Source: Bacillota bacterium
GTDB lineage: Bacteria > Bacillota_A > Clostridia > Lachnospirales > Lachnospiraceae
DNA: 9,282 bases
Assembly: GCA_023443925.1 (NCBI GenBank)
Contig: JAEZSL010000140.1
Coordinates: forward strand, 1 to 9,282
Reading direction: 5' to 3'
The notes below the pieces were generated by a model. That model had not been told where the DNA came from and made no database searches. It worked only from the letters and a program-made list of their open reading frames with translations. Below are positions 1-6,647 of the stretch, piece after piece. The translations under genes were made by a program, and so were the position numbers. The stretch's first letter is position 1. Each line of letters begins with the position of its first letter.

Positions 1-1
1 A

Positions 2-403
2 ACTCCCGTGGCAGAGGAGAAGGATATGGCAGAGGATAATTATATGGAAGATCAAGCGAATTCCTCTGAACGAGATAGTGAAGAAAAGAATGAGAATAAT
101 TCCTTGAAAGCAGGCAAAGCCGGCTCCAAAAAGGACTTGGATAAAGACAGGAATAAAGAAGTAGATGAACAAAAATACCGCGAGGATAAAGACGACAAAA
201 TAAAAGACGACAAAATAAAAGATGTCAAAGCAAAGGATAATAAAGCAAAGGATGATAAAGCAAAGGATGATAAAGCAAAAGATGATAAAATAAAAAAGAA
301 AAAGCAAACGGATCATCCGGGAGACAAACAAAAAGATAATAAAGCGGATAAAAATAAACATGATAAAGATTATGATGCCAGCCGAGATCATGATGGCAGG
401 TGA
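2..403 (+). CDS. Lys/Asp-rich low-complexity protein, C-terminal part (partial at left edge)
   Basis: The frame is open from the left edge of the window, so this is probably the 3' end of a longer gene. An internal start is possible: ATG at 26 is preceded by AGGAG at a usable distance, but the surrounding Glu/Lys codons are purine-rich and mimic a binding site by chance. From the GTG at 8 there are 131 residues, almost all charged: an acidic first 35 residues, then Lys/Asp-dominated sequence to the TGA at 401-403. Residues 62-96 are seven tandem copies of D(D/V/N)K(I/A)K. No signal peptide, membrane segment or folded domain is visible. Such tails occur on cell-surface or envelope proteins of Clostridia, but no function can be assigned. 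The next gene also has a Lys-rich stretch, so the two may both be surface proteins; this is inference. Confidence 0.6.
   Translation, partial: TPVAEEKDMAEDNYMEDQANSSERDSEEKNENNSLKAGKAGSKKDLDKDRNKEVDEQKYREDKDDKIKDDKIKDVKAKDNKAKDDKAKDDKAKDDKIKKKKQTDHPGDKQKDNKADKNKHDKDYDASRDHDGR
191..295 (+). repeat. Seven tandem 15-bp coding repeats (DDKAK/DDKIK)
   Basis: Seven consecutive 15-bp units encode DDKIK, DDKIK, DVKAK, DNKAK, DDKAK, DDKAK and DDKIK. The typical unit in the second half is GATGATAAAGCAAAG. The last copies are nearly identical at the DNA level, whereas the first two use GAC codons, as expected for stepwise expansion by slippage. Copy number could vary between strains without shifting the frame. 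Confidence 0.85.
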
Positions 404-895
404 TATAGAGAGAATTAAGAGCACAAAATGAAAAAGAGAATAGCTCACATTAGAGCTACAAACTAACATGTTCTAAATCTTCTAACATCACTAACGAGGG
501 AATAAAAGGTAATATGTAAATGGTTAAAAAAGAAATTATATTTTTTTCAAAGGGAATGCAATAAAACCAACTTCACCTACGTTATCTATATAGGAGAGGT
601 GAAAATTCCATTACCAAATAATGATAGGTGATTGATAAATCTATATATTGCTCCTAACGAAATAGAGTTTAACTGAAACCAGAAATACTAACAGTTTTTA
701 AACATCAGCAAGAGAAACTGAGAACAAGCAGATATTGATTTTTCCTCCGGGTATATAATATTTGATTAAGTTTATCTTATTGTATAGCAATTATCGGAGA
801 AAAATTAATATACAAGCAATCAAACACCATTAAAGGTATGGATTGCAGCGTTTAACAAGCGCGGAACCAGATAAATACTAAAGGAGGATATTAGT
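404..895. other. Gene-free stretch, 492 bp
   Basis: No coding region is supported on either strand. Two small perfect inverted repeats are present: TAGCTC/GAGCTA at 441-458 (6-bp arms, 6-nt loop) and TTCACCT/AGGTGAA at 572-603 (7-bp arms, 18-nt loop). Neither is followed by a T-run, so neither is a convincing terminator. A weak promoter for the gene at 896 may lie here: a perfect TATAAT is at 754-759, but the nearest TTGATT (735-740) is only 13 nt upstream. GTGAAAATTCCATTACC at 599 follows AGGAG but gives only a 10-residue frame. Confidence 0.5.
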
Positions 896-2035
896 GTGAA
901 AAAGTACATAGTGAAAGGTTTGGCATGTGCACTCGCCCTGGCGTTGATGACACCTATGGTATTCCAATATACCACTCCCGCAGTGGCTAAGGCTGCTAAA
1001 AACGAGAGACAGATTCAATCAAAGAAAGAGAAAACGGAGAAAGAGAAAAAGAACAAGAAAGAGGAAAGCAGAAAGGAAAATGTAAAAAACAAAAAAGATA
1101 AGAAAGATTACAGCGAAAAACAGGAGAAAAAGGCACAGAAGCCATATTTTACAGTAGCAAAAAAGACACTGAATGGTATTGGTGTCAATTATCAGATTGA
1201 AGTGAAGAATCTTTCTGCGACAACAGCACGAACATGGTATTCTACCAATGAAAAGGTCGCAACGGTTGATAATAATGGTCTTGTAAAAAGTGTTAATTAT
1301 GGAACAGCAGTAATCAAATGTACCATTAACAACAAGAAGAAAGGGATAAGTGTTTTATCCTGTGTAATTAAGGTCAAAGGCAGTAAAGCGGAAGTGACCA
1401 TCACCAATAAAATGATAAAGGATGAAGTGCAGTATATGACAGTAGCTTCCACCTATGATTTTAATGCGGTCATAAATCCTGAGGGAACTGTAGGAAAAAT
1501 AACCTGGTCAGTCAGTGATCCTACTGTAGCAACAGTCAACGAAGACGGTATTGTAACTGCAGTAAAGGAAGGGAGCACAGTATTAACAGCTTCCGCAGTC
1601 AGTGAAGGAATATCGGTAACCAGTGGTTCAGCTATTACATTAAAAGATGTGAAAAACGATAAAGTTGTAATTAAGGTGGTATCCGGTGAAGCAATAGAAT
1701 CTGCACATGTTCAGGATGTGACTCTAGTAGATGACAAGACTCTTTCAATAAAATTTAGTGCATCCATGAAAGCGGATACCTTATTTAATTCCCTTACCTC
1801 TGTCTTAGAAAATTCCGTTACAATTGTACCGGTTGCCAATGCTTCCGGTGTATCTGCTGTAAATCCCGGCGTACTTAAGGGTGTTTTGACTGAGGATGGA
1901 AAAACATTTACGGTTACAGCGACAAACTCCTTTTATGGGTATTATGATGTTAAGCTTAGCAGTCAGATAACAGCGATTTCAGGAGCTCCACTACAGGAAT
2001 ACAAAAAGCGTACACTGATGATATACATTCAGTAA
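896..2035 (+). CDS. Secreted protein with Lys/Glu-rich linker and bacterial Ig-like (BIG_2) domains
   Basis: This is a 379-residue exported protein. The GTG start is chosen because AAAGGAGG lies 7 nt upstream and a textbook signal peptide follows: KKYIVKG, a hydrophobic core of about 15 residues, and a likely AVA-KA cleavage near residue 32. Residues about 34-84 are almost entirely Lys, Glu and Asn, a flexible linker that could bind anionic wall polymers. Residues about 85-165 and 168-260 are two BIG_2-type Ig folds, recognised by TWYSTNEKVATVDNNGLVKS and ITWSVSDPTVATVNEDGIVT followed by G-T/S-(A/T)-V-(I/L). Residues about 272-378 resemble a Big_5/SbsA-type Ig domain (LVDDKTLSIKFSASMKADTL). 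No LPXTG, SLH, choline-binding repeat or C-terminal membrane segment is visible, so anchoring is unclear. No enzyme domain is present; adhesion or scaffold roles are typical of such proteins. It seems monocistronic, with a hairpin terminator about 145 nt downstream. Confidence 0.88.
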   Translation: MKKYIVKGLACALALALMTPMVFQYTTPAVAKAAKNERQIQSKKEKTEKEKKNKKEESRKENVKNKKDKKDYSEKQEKKAQKPYFTVAKKTLNGIGVNYQIEVKNLSATTARTWYSTNEKVATVDNNGLVKSVNYGTAVIKCTINNKKKGISVLSCVIKVKGSKAEVTITNKMIKDEVQYMTVASTYDFNAVINPEGTVGKITWSVSDPTVATVNEDGIVTAVKEGSTVLTASAVSEGISVTSGSAITLKDVKNDKVVIKVVSGEAIESAHVQDVTLVDDKTLSIKFSASMKADTLFNSLTSVLENSVTIVPVANASGVSAVNPGVLKGVLTEDGKTFTVTATNSFYGYYDVKLSSQITAISGAPLQEYKKRTLMIYIQ

Positions 2036-2178
2036 GAGATAATTAGATTTCAGTTCAAACATATGAATAAGAAAGAATCGAGATTTATACAAAAGTTCAG
2101 TAATCATAAGGCTAAGGAGCATTGACTGTTTAACGTTCCCAAGGAAGGCTTTGGATATTAATATGTAAAGAGTTAGTG

Positions 2179-2213
2179 AGGAGTCTTGAAAGTAATTTTT
2201 CAGGGCTCCTTTT
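2179..2213 (+). terminator. Rho-independent terminator after the BIG_2 gene
   Basis: AGGAGTCTTGAAA (2179-2191) pairs with TTTCAGGGCTCCT (2198-2210) over 13 positions, ten Watson-Crick and three G-U or U-G, with a 6-nt loop. CCTTTTA follows at 2208-2214. The U-run is short, but the long stem makes termination likely. It lies 144 nt after the stop at 2035, with no other gene between. Confidence 0.65.
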
Positions 2214-2370
2214 AACAATGACGAATTGTGGTTCAGAGGGCAAAACGGAGAGATAGGCCACTATATTAGCGGCTTTGAAGGAAAAAGTGAGCAAAAATCG
2301 GAAAGAACCCCTTATAGGGGCAGAGCAAGCCATCAGCTAAGCTGGTGGCCTTGACTGATAGAATGTATAA
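2214..2370. other. Decayed intergenic DNA with a small hairpin
   Basis: No intact gene is visible. One forward frame stays open from about 2199 to a TGA at 2353-2355 without a start codon or recognisable domain. A hairpin is formed by GCCATCAGC / GCTGGTGGC at 2329-2349 (9 pairs, one G-U, 3-nt loop), preceded by CCCC-TTATA-GGGG near 2310. Together with the recombinase-like fragment just downstream this looks like the edge of a degraded mobile element, but no ends or target duplication can be defined. Confidence 0.35.
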
Positions 2371-2481
2371 TCATTATGTCAAACGAAAAAATTGACTGAT
2401 ATGCTGCTGGATGATACAATTTTTAAAGAAGCATATGATGAAAAATACAAAGATTTACGGAGGAAAGCATTGGATGTCTAA
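2371..2481 (+). pseudogene. Fragment resembling a large serine recombinase (coiled-coil part)
   Basis: A 36-codon open stretch, bounded upstream by TAA (2368-2370) and ending at TAA (2479-2481), reads KKLTDMLLDDTIFKEAYDEK followed by YKDLRRK. This is the pattern K(L/I)xDxxLDxxIxKExYxEKYxxLxxK that precedes or forms the coiled coil in the C-terminal half of large serine recombinases on clostridial integrative elements. The N-terminal catalytic serine domain and the recombinase domain are absent, so if the match is right this is only a scar. A second tiny frame begins at ATG 2474 (MSNNPLYQKKKLEEL, stop at 2537) and is not convincing as a gene. The match rests on recalled family pattern only. 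Confidence 0.4.
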
Positions 2482-2578
2482 TAACCCACTTTACCAAAAG
2501 AAAAAATTAGAGGAATTAATTATCATTTGTCGAATATGATAGATGTTTATTTGAGATGACAAGAAATGAGGTAAATAA

Positions 2579-3031
2579 ATGAACAAGCAGGAACAAATAA
2601 TGGAAATGATGCATCTATATAGAGATAATAACCGGAATACATATACAGAGCTTTCGGCAGAGGAAGTTAAAGCGATTCAAGCAAAGTATAATGTTAATCT
2701 GCCAGAGTCATTCATATGGTTCATTACACAATATTATTTTGAGGGATTATCTGTTGATATACCTGCAAGGGCTGTTCGGACAAATAAAAACTGTCTGGAT
2801 AGCCTAAATGAAACCTATAAAACCAAAGACTATCCAGAAAAGTTGTTTATTATTAGTCATGTCGATGAATATGACTATTGTTTGGATACTCAAAGGTTGG
2901 TGAATGGAGAATGCCCGGTAGTTTCTTATTCAATCCATGATAATGACAGGTTGATTGACAGGTATATCAGCTTTTATGATTTTCTTATTGATGAGATAAA
3001 CAATGCAATTGATAATGATTTTTTTGAATGA
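2579..3031 (+). CDS. SMI1/KNR4 (SUKH) family protein, probable immunity protein
   Basis: The gene encodes 150 residues, a normal length for a single SUKH domain. GAGG lies 8 nt before the ATG. The family signature is the N-terminal helix with SAEEVKAIQAKYNVNLPESF (residues 26-45), then IWFITQYYFEG, where the core usually reads LPxSxxxFLxxxGxG. It is followed by beta strands and a C-terminal helix, RYISFYDFLIDEINNAID (128-145), corresponding to the usual 'FxxFL' end. There is no signal peptide, so it acts in the cytoplasm. SUKH proteins are known as immunity proteins that bind and neutralise nuclease and other toxin domains of contact-dependent or polymorphic toxin systems; some have other roles. 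No cognate toxin lies in the window, but SUFU and ankyrin-type sequences 4-6 kb downstream belong to the same ecological class. The gene stands alone and converges with the AraC gene. The specific toxin target cannot be inferred. Confidence 0.85.
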   Translation: MNKQEQIMEMMHLYRDNNRNTYTELSAEEVKAIQAKYNVNLPESFIWFITQYYFEGLSVDIPARAVRTNKNCLDSLNETYKTKDYPEKLFIISHVDEYDYCLDTQRLVNGECPVVSYSIHDNDRLIDRYISFYDFLIDEINNAIDNDFFE

Positions 3032-3056
3032 TTTGAAGAAGCTATCGTTCACCTAG

Positions 3057-3089
3057 AGACATCTTTGCAGTGAAAGTGTCTGGGGTTGT
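3057..3089 (+). terminator. Possible terminator after the SUKH gene
   Basis: AGACA-T-CTTT (3057-3066) pairs with AAAGTGTCT (3073-3081), nine pairs with one bulged T and a 6-nt loop, followed by GGGGTTGTTT. It lies 25 nt after the SUKH stop. The trailing T-run is interrupted, so this may act together with the next hairpin. Confidence 0.45.
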
Positions 3090-3114
3090 TTATACATAAG
3101 CAAATAATAATAGT

Positions 3115-3143
3115 AGGCATTGGATCATTAGGGTTCAATGCCT
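3115..3143. terminator. Bidirectional hairpin between convergent genes
   Basis: AGGCATTG (3115-3122) and CAATGCCT (3136-3143) form a perfect 8-bp stem with a 13-nt loop. It starts 4 nt beyond the AraC stop codon on the minus strand (TAA at 3150-3148). On the plus strand it is followed by CATTTTA; on the minus strand it is followed by ACTATTATTATT. Its position between two convergent genes and its perfect arms support termination in both directions, although neither U-run is ideal. Confidence 0.6.
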
Positions 3144-3147
3144 CATT

Positions 3148-4026
3148 TTATCGTTTCCGGTATTCTCGAGGTGAACTTCCTGTGATTTTTTTAAATTGCT
3201 TATTAAAATTAGACAGGTTATTAAAGCCACAATTGCAGGAGATGGTTGATATGTCATCTGTTGTTTCTGTCAGCGCTGTGCATGCGGCTTTAATTCTGAG
3301 ATGGGTCAGAAATTCAATCGCACTGCAGCCAACGGCTTTCTTAAAGGAGCTCATGAAGTGACTTGAACTGATGGCGCATTTAGCGGCAAGTTCGTTAATC
3401 GTGATGGAATCCATATAGCAAAAGGTCATGTGCTCCAAAGCCGGACGGACAAGGGAAGAATAGCTGATATCATCGCCCTGTAAGGAAGACAGATTATCGT
3501 TTTTTTCAAAATACCAGTAAAGTTGCAATAGAACACTTTTTAGTAAAAGGTCATCATAAGGATTGTTTTTGCTTGCACTGCTTATGATTGTCTCTGTCAG
3601 AGAGTGTATGGCCGAATAATCCGGGTGGCCAAGGTCATATTTCATATTTACACGCATTTGTCCTGTGATAAGAGGGCGTATGCAATGGATACTGCTGCGA
3701 TCGTTGCTTTCAAGCCCAAGCATGCTGGCATGAAATACAAAGGCAATATAATGCAGATCCATGTTGGAAGAAGGGTAGGCGGCATGCAGCATATTGGGAG
3801 AAATCATAATCACATCCCCAGGGCTTACAGGAAAGTGTTCGTCTCCACAGATGAAGTCGCCCTTTCCCTTCAATACGTAATCAATTTCAAACTCGTTATG
3901 CCAGTGCATAGGTACGTTGGGAAAAGAATCTGGTATATGGCAATCATAAATACTGTAGGGAACCAATGAGGAACTGTGCTGGCGCTGTTCTTTGTTACCT
4001 TGAGATGCGACCATAGTATATTTCAT
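3148..4026 (-). CDS. AraC-family transcriptional regulator with N-terminal cupin
   Basis: With the chosen ATG at 4026-4024 the protein has 292 residues, the usual size for cupin-AraC regulators of sugar genes. The N-terminal sensor holds the cupin pattern VPMHWHNEFEIDYVLKGKG (from about residue 38), then PVSPGDVIMISPNMLHA, typical of sugar-binding beta-barrels. The last 85 residues are two AraC helix-turn-helix motifs: ITINELAAKCAISSSHFMSS and, later, ISTISCNCGFNNLSNFNKQF, ending in FKKITGSSPREYRKR, the classical PxxYR end. The frame stays open upstream to a TTG at 4119 and has another ATG at 4101, which GGAGG precedes by only 2 nt. I prefer 4026 because homologues begin with MKY-like residues about 40 residues before the cupin histidines, and because a palindrome lies just upstream. 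It is divergent from the family 31 glycosidase and probably controls it in response to an oligosaccharide; the ligand is unknown. Confidence 0.9.
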   Translation of the reverse strand: MKYTMVASQGNKEQRQHSSSLVPYSIYDCHIPDSFPNVPMHWHNEFEIDYVLKGKGDFICGDEHFPVSPGDVIMISPNMLHAAYPSSNMDLHYIAFVFHASMLGLESNDRSSIHCIRPLITGQMRVNMKYDLGHPDYSAIHSLTETIISSASKNNPYDDLLLKSVLLQLYWYFEKNDNLSSLQGDDISYSSLVRPALEHMTFCYMDSITINELAAKCAISSSHFMSSFKKAVGCSAIEFLTHLRIKAACTALTETTDDISTISCNCGFNNLSNFNKQFKKITGSSPREYRKR

Positions 4027-4042
4027 ATTTATACCCCGTGCA

Positions 4043-4064
4043 TATCGCAGGCTTGCCTGCGATA
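4043..4064. repeat. Perfect 22-bp palindrome in the AraC leader
   Basis: TATCGCAGGC (4043-4052) and GCCTGCGATA (4055-4064) are exact inverted copies separated by TT. The element is GC-rich in an AT-rich intergenic region. It lies 16 nt upstream of the preferred AraC start, downstream of the predicted promoter at 4197-4225, so it would be transcribed in the mRNA leader. It could be an operator for a dimeric regulator, an RNA hairpin affecting translation, or a dispersed repeat. There is no T-run after it on either strand. Confidence 0.75.
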
Positions 4065-4196
4065 CTGCTTTAATAAGTAGTTGAAAGGAACTTTCAAACA
4101 TGACCTCCACGGATAACAATCCGAATTACAACATAAATCATAGAATAGTATCAAAAATATATAGTATTTCAGAAGAAATGCAATCGTCTACAGAGT

Positions 4197-4225
4197 ATTA
4201 TATCATTGTAAATCCAAAAAAGCAA
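4197..4225 (-). promoter_or_regulatory. Sigma-A-type promoter for the AraC gene
   Basis: On the minus strand TTGCTT (4225-4220) and a perfect TATAAT (4202-4197) are spaced by 17 nt. Transcription would begin near 4190, giving a leader of about 165 nt to the preferred start at 4026 and including the palindrome. The -35 box lies only about 22 bp upstream of the divergent glycosidase start codon, so transcription of the two genes would interfere or be co-regulated. No equally good plus-strand promoter for the glycosidase was found in 4120-4247. Confidence 0.65.
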
Positions 4226-4247
4226 TTAACATATAGGAGGAGGTACT

Positions 4248-6281
4248 ATGAAATTTTTAGATGACAATGGGGCATTGGTGTTTTACCAAAATGGCGAAAT
4301 GGGGCGAATCGAAGCTTGGGGTAAGGATTCTGTCAGAGTACGTACCACCATGCTTGGTAAGTTTAATGGAAATGACTGGGCTTTGACAGAAAATGTTGAG
4401 AATATAGATAGCAGTGTAAAGATTGAAAAGGAAGATCACCTGGTAGGAGATGGAACCATTGATCAGAGGGAAATTGCTTCAATCACGAATGGTTGTATTA
4501 AAGTAGTTGTGAATTTTGTAGGTATTATTTCATTTTATAAAAATGACAAGCTGTTCCTTCGGGAATATTTCCGTATGTATGATGGAACCATTTCGAAAGA
4601 AAGCCGTTGCTTGAAAGTGATTAACCGCGAGTGGAAGGGTATCATTGGTGGAACCGATTATTCCTTGAATGTAAAATTTGAAAGTAATAAAGGTGAGAAA
4701 ATCTTTGGTATGGGCCAATATCAACAAAATGATATGGATTTAAAGGGCTGTGTATTGGAACTGGCACAGCGTAATTCTCAGATTTCTGTGCCTTTTGCTG
4801 TATCTTCCTAAGGATACGGCTTCCTTTGGAATAACCCCGCTGTTGGTCGTGTAACCTTTGGTAAGAACTATACAGAGTGGATTGCAAGATCTACCAAGGA
4901 GATGGATTACTGGATTACTGTGGCAGATGCACCGAAACAGATTCTGGCAAACTATACCGCAGTTACCGGTCGCGCTGACATGTTTCCGGAAGATCTGATG
5001 GGGCTTTGGCAATGCAAGCTGCGCTATAGAACCCAGGATGAGGTTCTGACTGTTGCCAGGCAGTATCAGAAGGAAGGCATTAAGATTGACCAGATCGTCA
5101 TTGACTTTTTCCATTGGACAGTACAGGGTGACTGGAAATTCGATACACAGTACTGGCCGAATCCTAAGGCAATGGTGGATGAACTTCACTCTATGGGAAT
5201 TAAGGTTATTGTATCTGTATGGCCTTCTGTGGATCGTAAGAGTGAAAACTTTGGTCCGATGATGGAGAGAGGCCTTCTGATCAAGACAGAGCGCGGCGCT
5301 GCGCAGACCTATGATTATCAAGGAGACTGTGTGGAAATCGACCCTTTCAATCCTGAAACACGTAAGTATGTATGGGAAGTATGCAAGAAAAATTACTACG
5401 ATTTTGGCATCGATGCTTTCTGGTTGGATAACTCTGAACCGGATTATGGTGTGTATGATTTTGAGAATTACAGATACTGTGATGGACCTGCACTTAGTAT
5501 CAGCAATATGTATCCTCAGATGTACAGCCGCTTATTTTATGATGAGATGAGTAAGGAAAATAAGCCTGTTGTTAATCTGCTTCGCTGTGCCTGGGCCGGC
5601 TCCCAGAAGTATGGAAATGTGGTTTGGTCCGGTGACGTGCCAAGTACTTTTGAAGCCTTCGCGGATCAGTTACAGTGTGGTCTGAACATGGGGCTTGCAG
5701 GCATTCCCTGGTGGACTACAGATATCGGCGGCTTCATGACAGATGATGTAAATGATCCTGATTTCAGAAATCTTCTGATTCGTTGGTATCAGTTCGCTGT
5801 GTATTCAGCTGTACTGCGTATGCACGGGGACAGAGGCCCTTACAACATTCCACCGCTGGATAATAGAGACTGGGGTGGCGGTTACCTTCATACAGGTCAG
5901 CCAAATGAGCTTTGGAGTTATGGGGAAGACAATTATAAGATTATGAAGAAATACTATGATATTCGTATCAGTATGCATGAATATATCAAAAAGCTTTATG
6001 AAGAAGCTCATACGAATGGCTCTCCATTGGTTCGTACCATGTTCTATGAATTTCCTGAAGATGAGAAATGCTGGGAACTTGAGGATCAGTATATGTTTGG
6101 TGACAAATATCTTGTAGCGCCGATTCTTCATCTAAATGAATTTAAGAGAGATGTATATCTCCCTGCCGGTGAGTGGATATTGACCTCTACCGGAGAAAAG
6201 TATACCGGCGGCATAACGGTATCAGTTGATGCACCAATTGAATACACTCCGGTATTTGAGCGCAAGGCAATCGGCTTATAA
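4248..6281 (+). pseudogene. Family 31 alpha-glycosidase interrupted by one in-frame stop
   Basis: Bases 4248-6281 form one reading frame of 677 codons before the stop, broken only by a TAA at 4809-4811 (codon 188). AGGAGGAGG precedes the ATG. The first part (MKFLDDNGALVFYQNGEMGR) is the N-terminal beta-sandwich. The stop falls in the family motif PFAVSS-x-GYGFLWNNPAVG, where the residue is often Leu or Lys, so a TTA or AAA codon to TAA is a single-base change. The catalytic barrel follows: the nucleophile is Asp394 in FWLDNSEPD and the acid/base is Asp463 in VVWSGDVPSTF, with PWWTTDIGGF and RMHGDRGP further on; the C-terminal beta domain is intact. GH31 enzymes are retaining alpha-glucosidases, alpha-xylosidases and relatives; the WLDxxEP form is found among alpha-xylosidases, but substrate is not certain. 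There is no signal peptide, so oligosaccharides would be cut in the cytoplasm. As read, only a 187-residue fragment is made; no good restart site precedes ATG 4902. Sequencing error or recent mutation are both possible. Confidence 0.9.
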
Positions 6282-6303
6282 AACTCAGTGCCATTGCTAT
6301 TAG

Positions 6304-6579
6304 TCAGATGATATTTTACATGCTGAAATGGAGATCTGTGGTACAAATTTTTGGTTTGCTGATGATGTACAATCAGTTACTAAGGGTAATATGATAAGGT
6401 TGACTACAATAGTACCTACAGCAAAGGAAGCAAAGCGTATTTTTGAAATGCTAAGCAATGGTGGTCGTATTACACTTCAGCCAGTTGAAGTATTTTATAG
6501 TACATTTCATGCAGCGTTAACGGATAAATTCGGGGTTGATTGGAATATTGTTGCCGAAGAATCACCTAAGCAACCATAA
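6304..6579 (+). pseudogene. 5'-truncated PhnB/VOC (glyoxalase-like) gene fragment
   Basis: The frame is open from a TAG at 6301-6303 to the TAA at 6577-6579 (91 codons). It reads HAEMEICGTNFWFADD, then IRLTTIVPTAKEAKRIFEML, GGRITLQPVEVFYSTFHAAL and DKFGVDWNIVAE. This is the C-terminal half of PhnB-like proteins of the vicinal oxygen chelate fold (about 135-150 residues), where the 'HAE' segment sits mid-protein and 'DKFGVxWxI' near the end. Homology starts before the ATG at 6328, which has no binding site, so the N-terminal half has been deleted and the fragment is unlikely to be functional. It sits 22 nt after the glycosidase stop and would be read through from it. Close family members are annotated as 3-demethylubiquinone methyltransferase-like, but that activity is not established for them. 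Confidence 0.7.
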
Positions 6580-6609
6580 AACAACTTCATACCAATACTC
6601 TGTAAATGA

Positions 6610-6647
6610 GCGGGTGTTTTTTCTTGTGAAGACACACCTGCTTTTTT
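6610..6647 (+). terminator. Strong Rho-independent terminator
   Basis: GCGGGTGT (6610-6617) pairs with ACACCTGC (6634-6641) with one G-U pair. After one mismatch the stem continues with TTTTC (6619-6623) against GAAGA (6628-6632), closing on a TTGT loop. Six T residues follow immediately (6642-6647). It lies 30 nt after the PhnB-like fragment and ends transcription coming from the glycosidase block. Confidence 0.88.

Noticed and set aside
191..295. Possible CRISPR array from the 15-bp repeats
   Set aside because: The units are contiguous without spacers, keep the reading frame and encode DDKAK-type repeats; this is a coding tandem repeat.
3086..3361. Plus-strand open frame of 91 codons over the end of the AraC gene
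   Set aside because: It starts in the intergenic hairpins and continues antisense to the AraC helix-turn-helix region; there is no binding site and no recognisable protein.
3604..3969. Plus-strand open frame of 121 codons inside the AraC gene
   Set aside because: It lies antisense to a clear AraC/cupin coding region, has no ribosome binding site, and its composition (Arg/His/Ile-rich) is that of a reverse-strand shadow.
4809..4811. Programmed read-through or special amino acid at the glycosidase TAA
   Set aside because: Known special decoding uses TAG or TGA, and no recoding element was identified next to the TAA; mutation or sequencing error is simpler.
4740..5321. Minus-strand open frame of 193 codons across the glycosidase
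   Set aside because: It is fully antisense to conserved GH31 sequence with catalytic motifs and shows no domain of its own.
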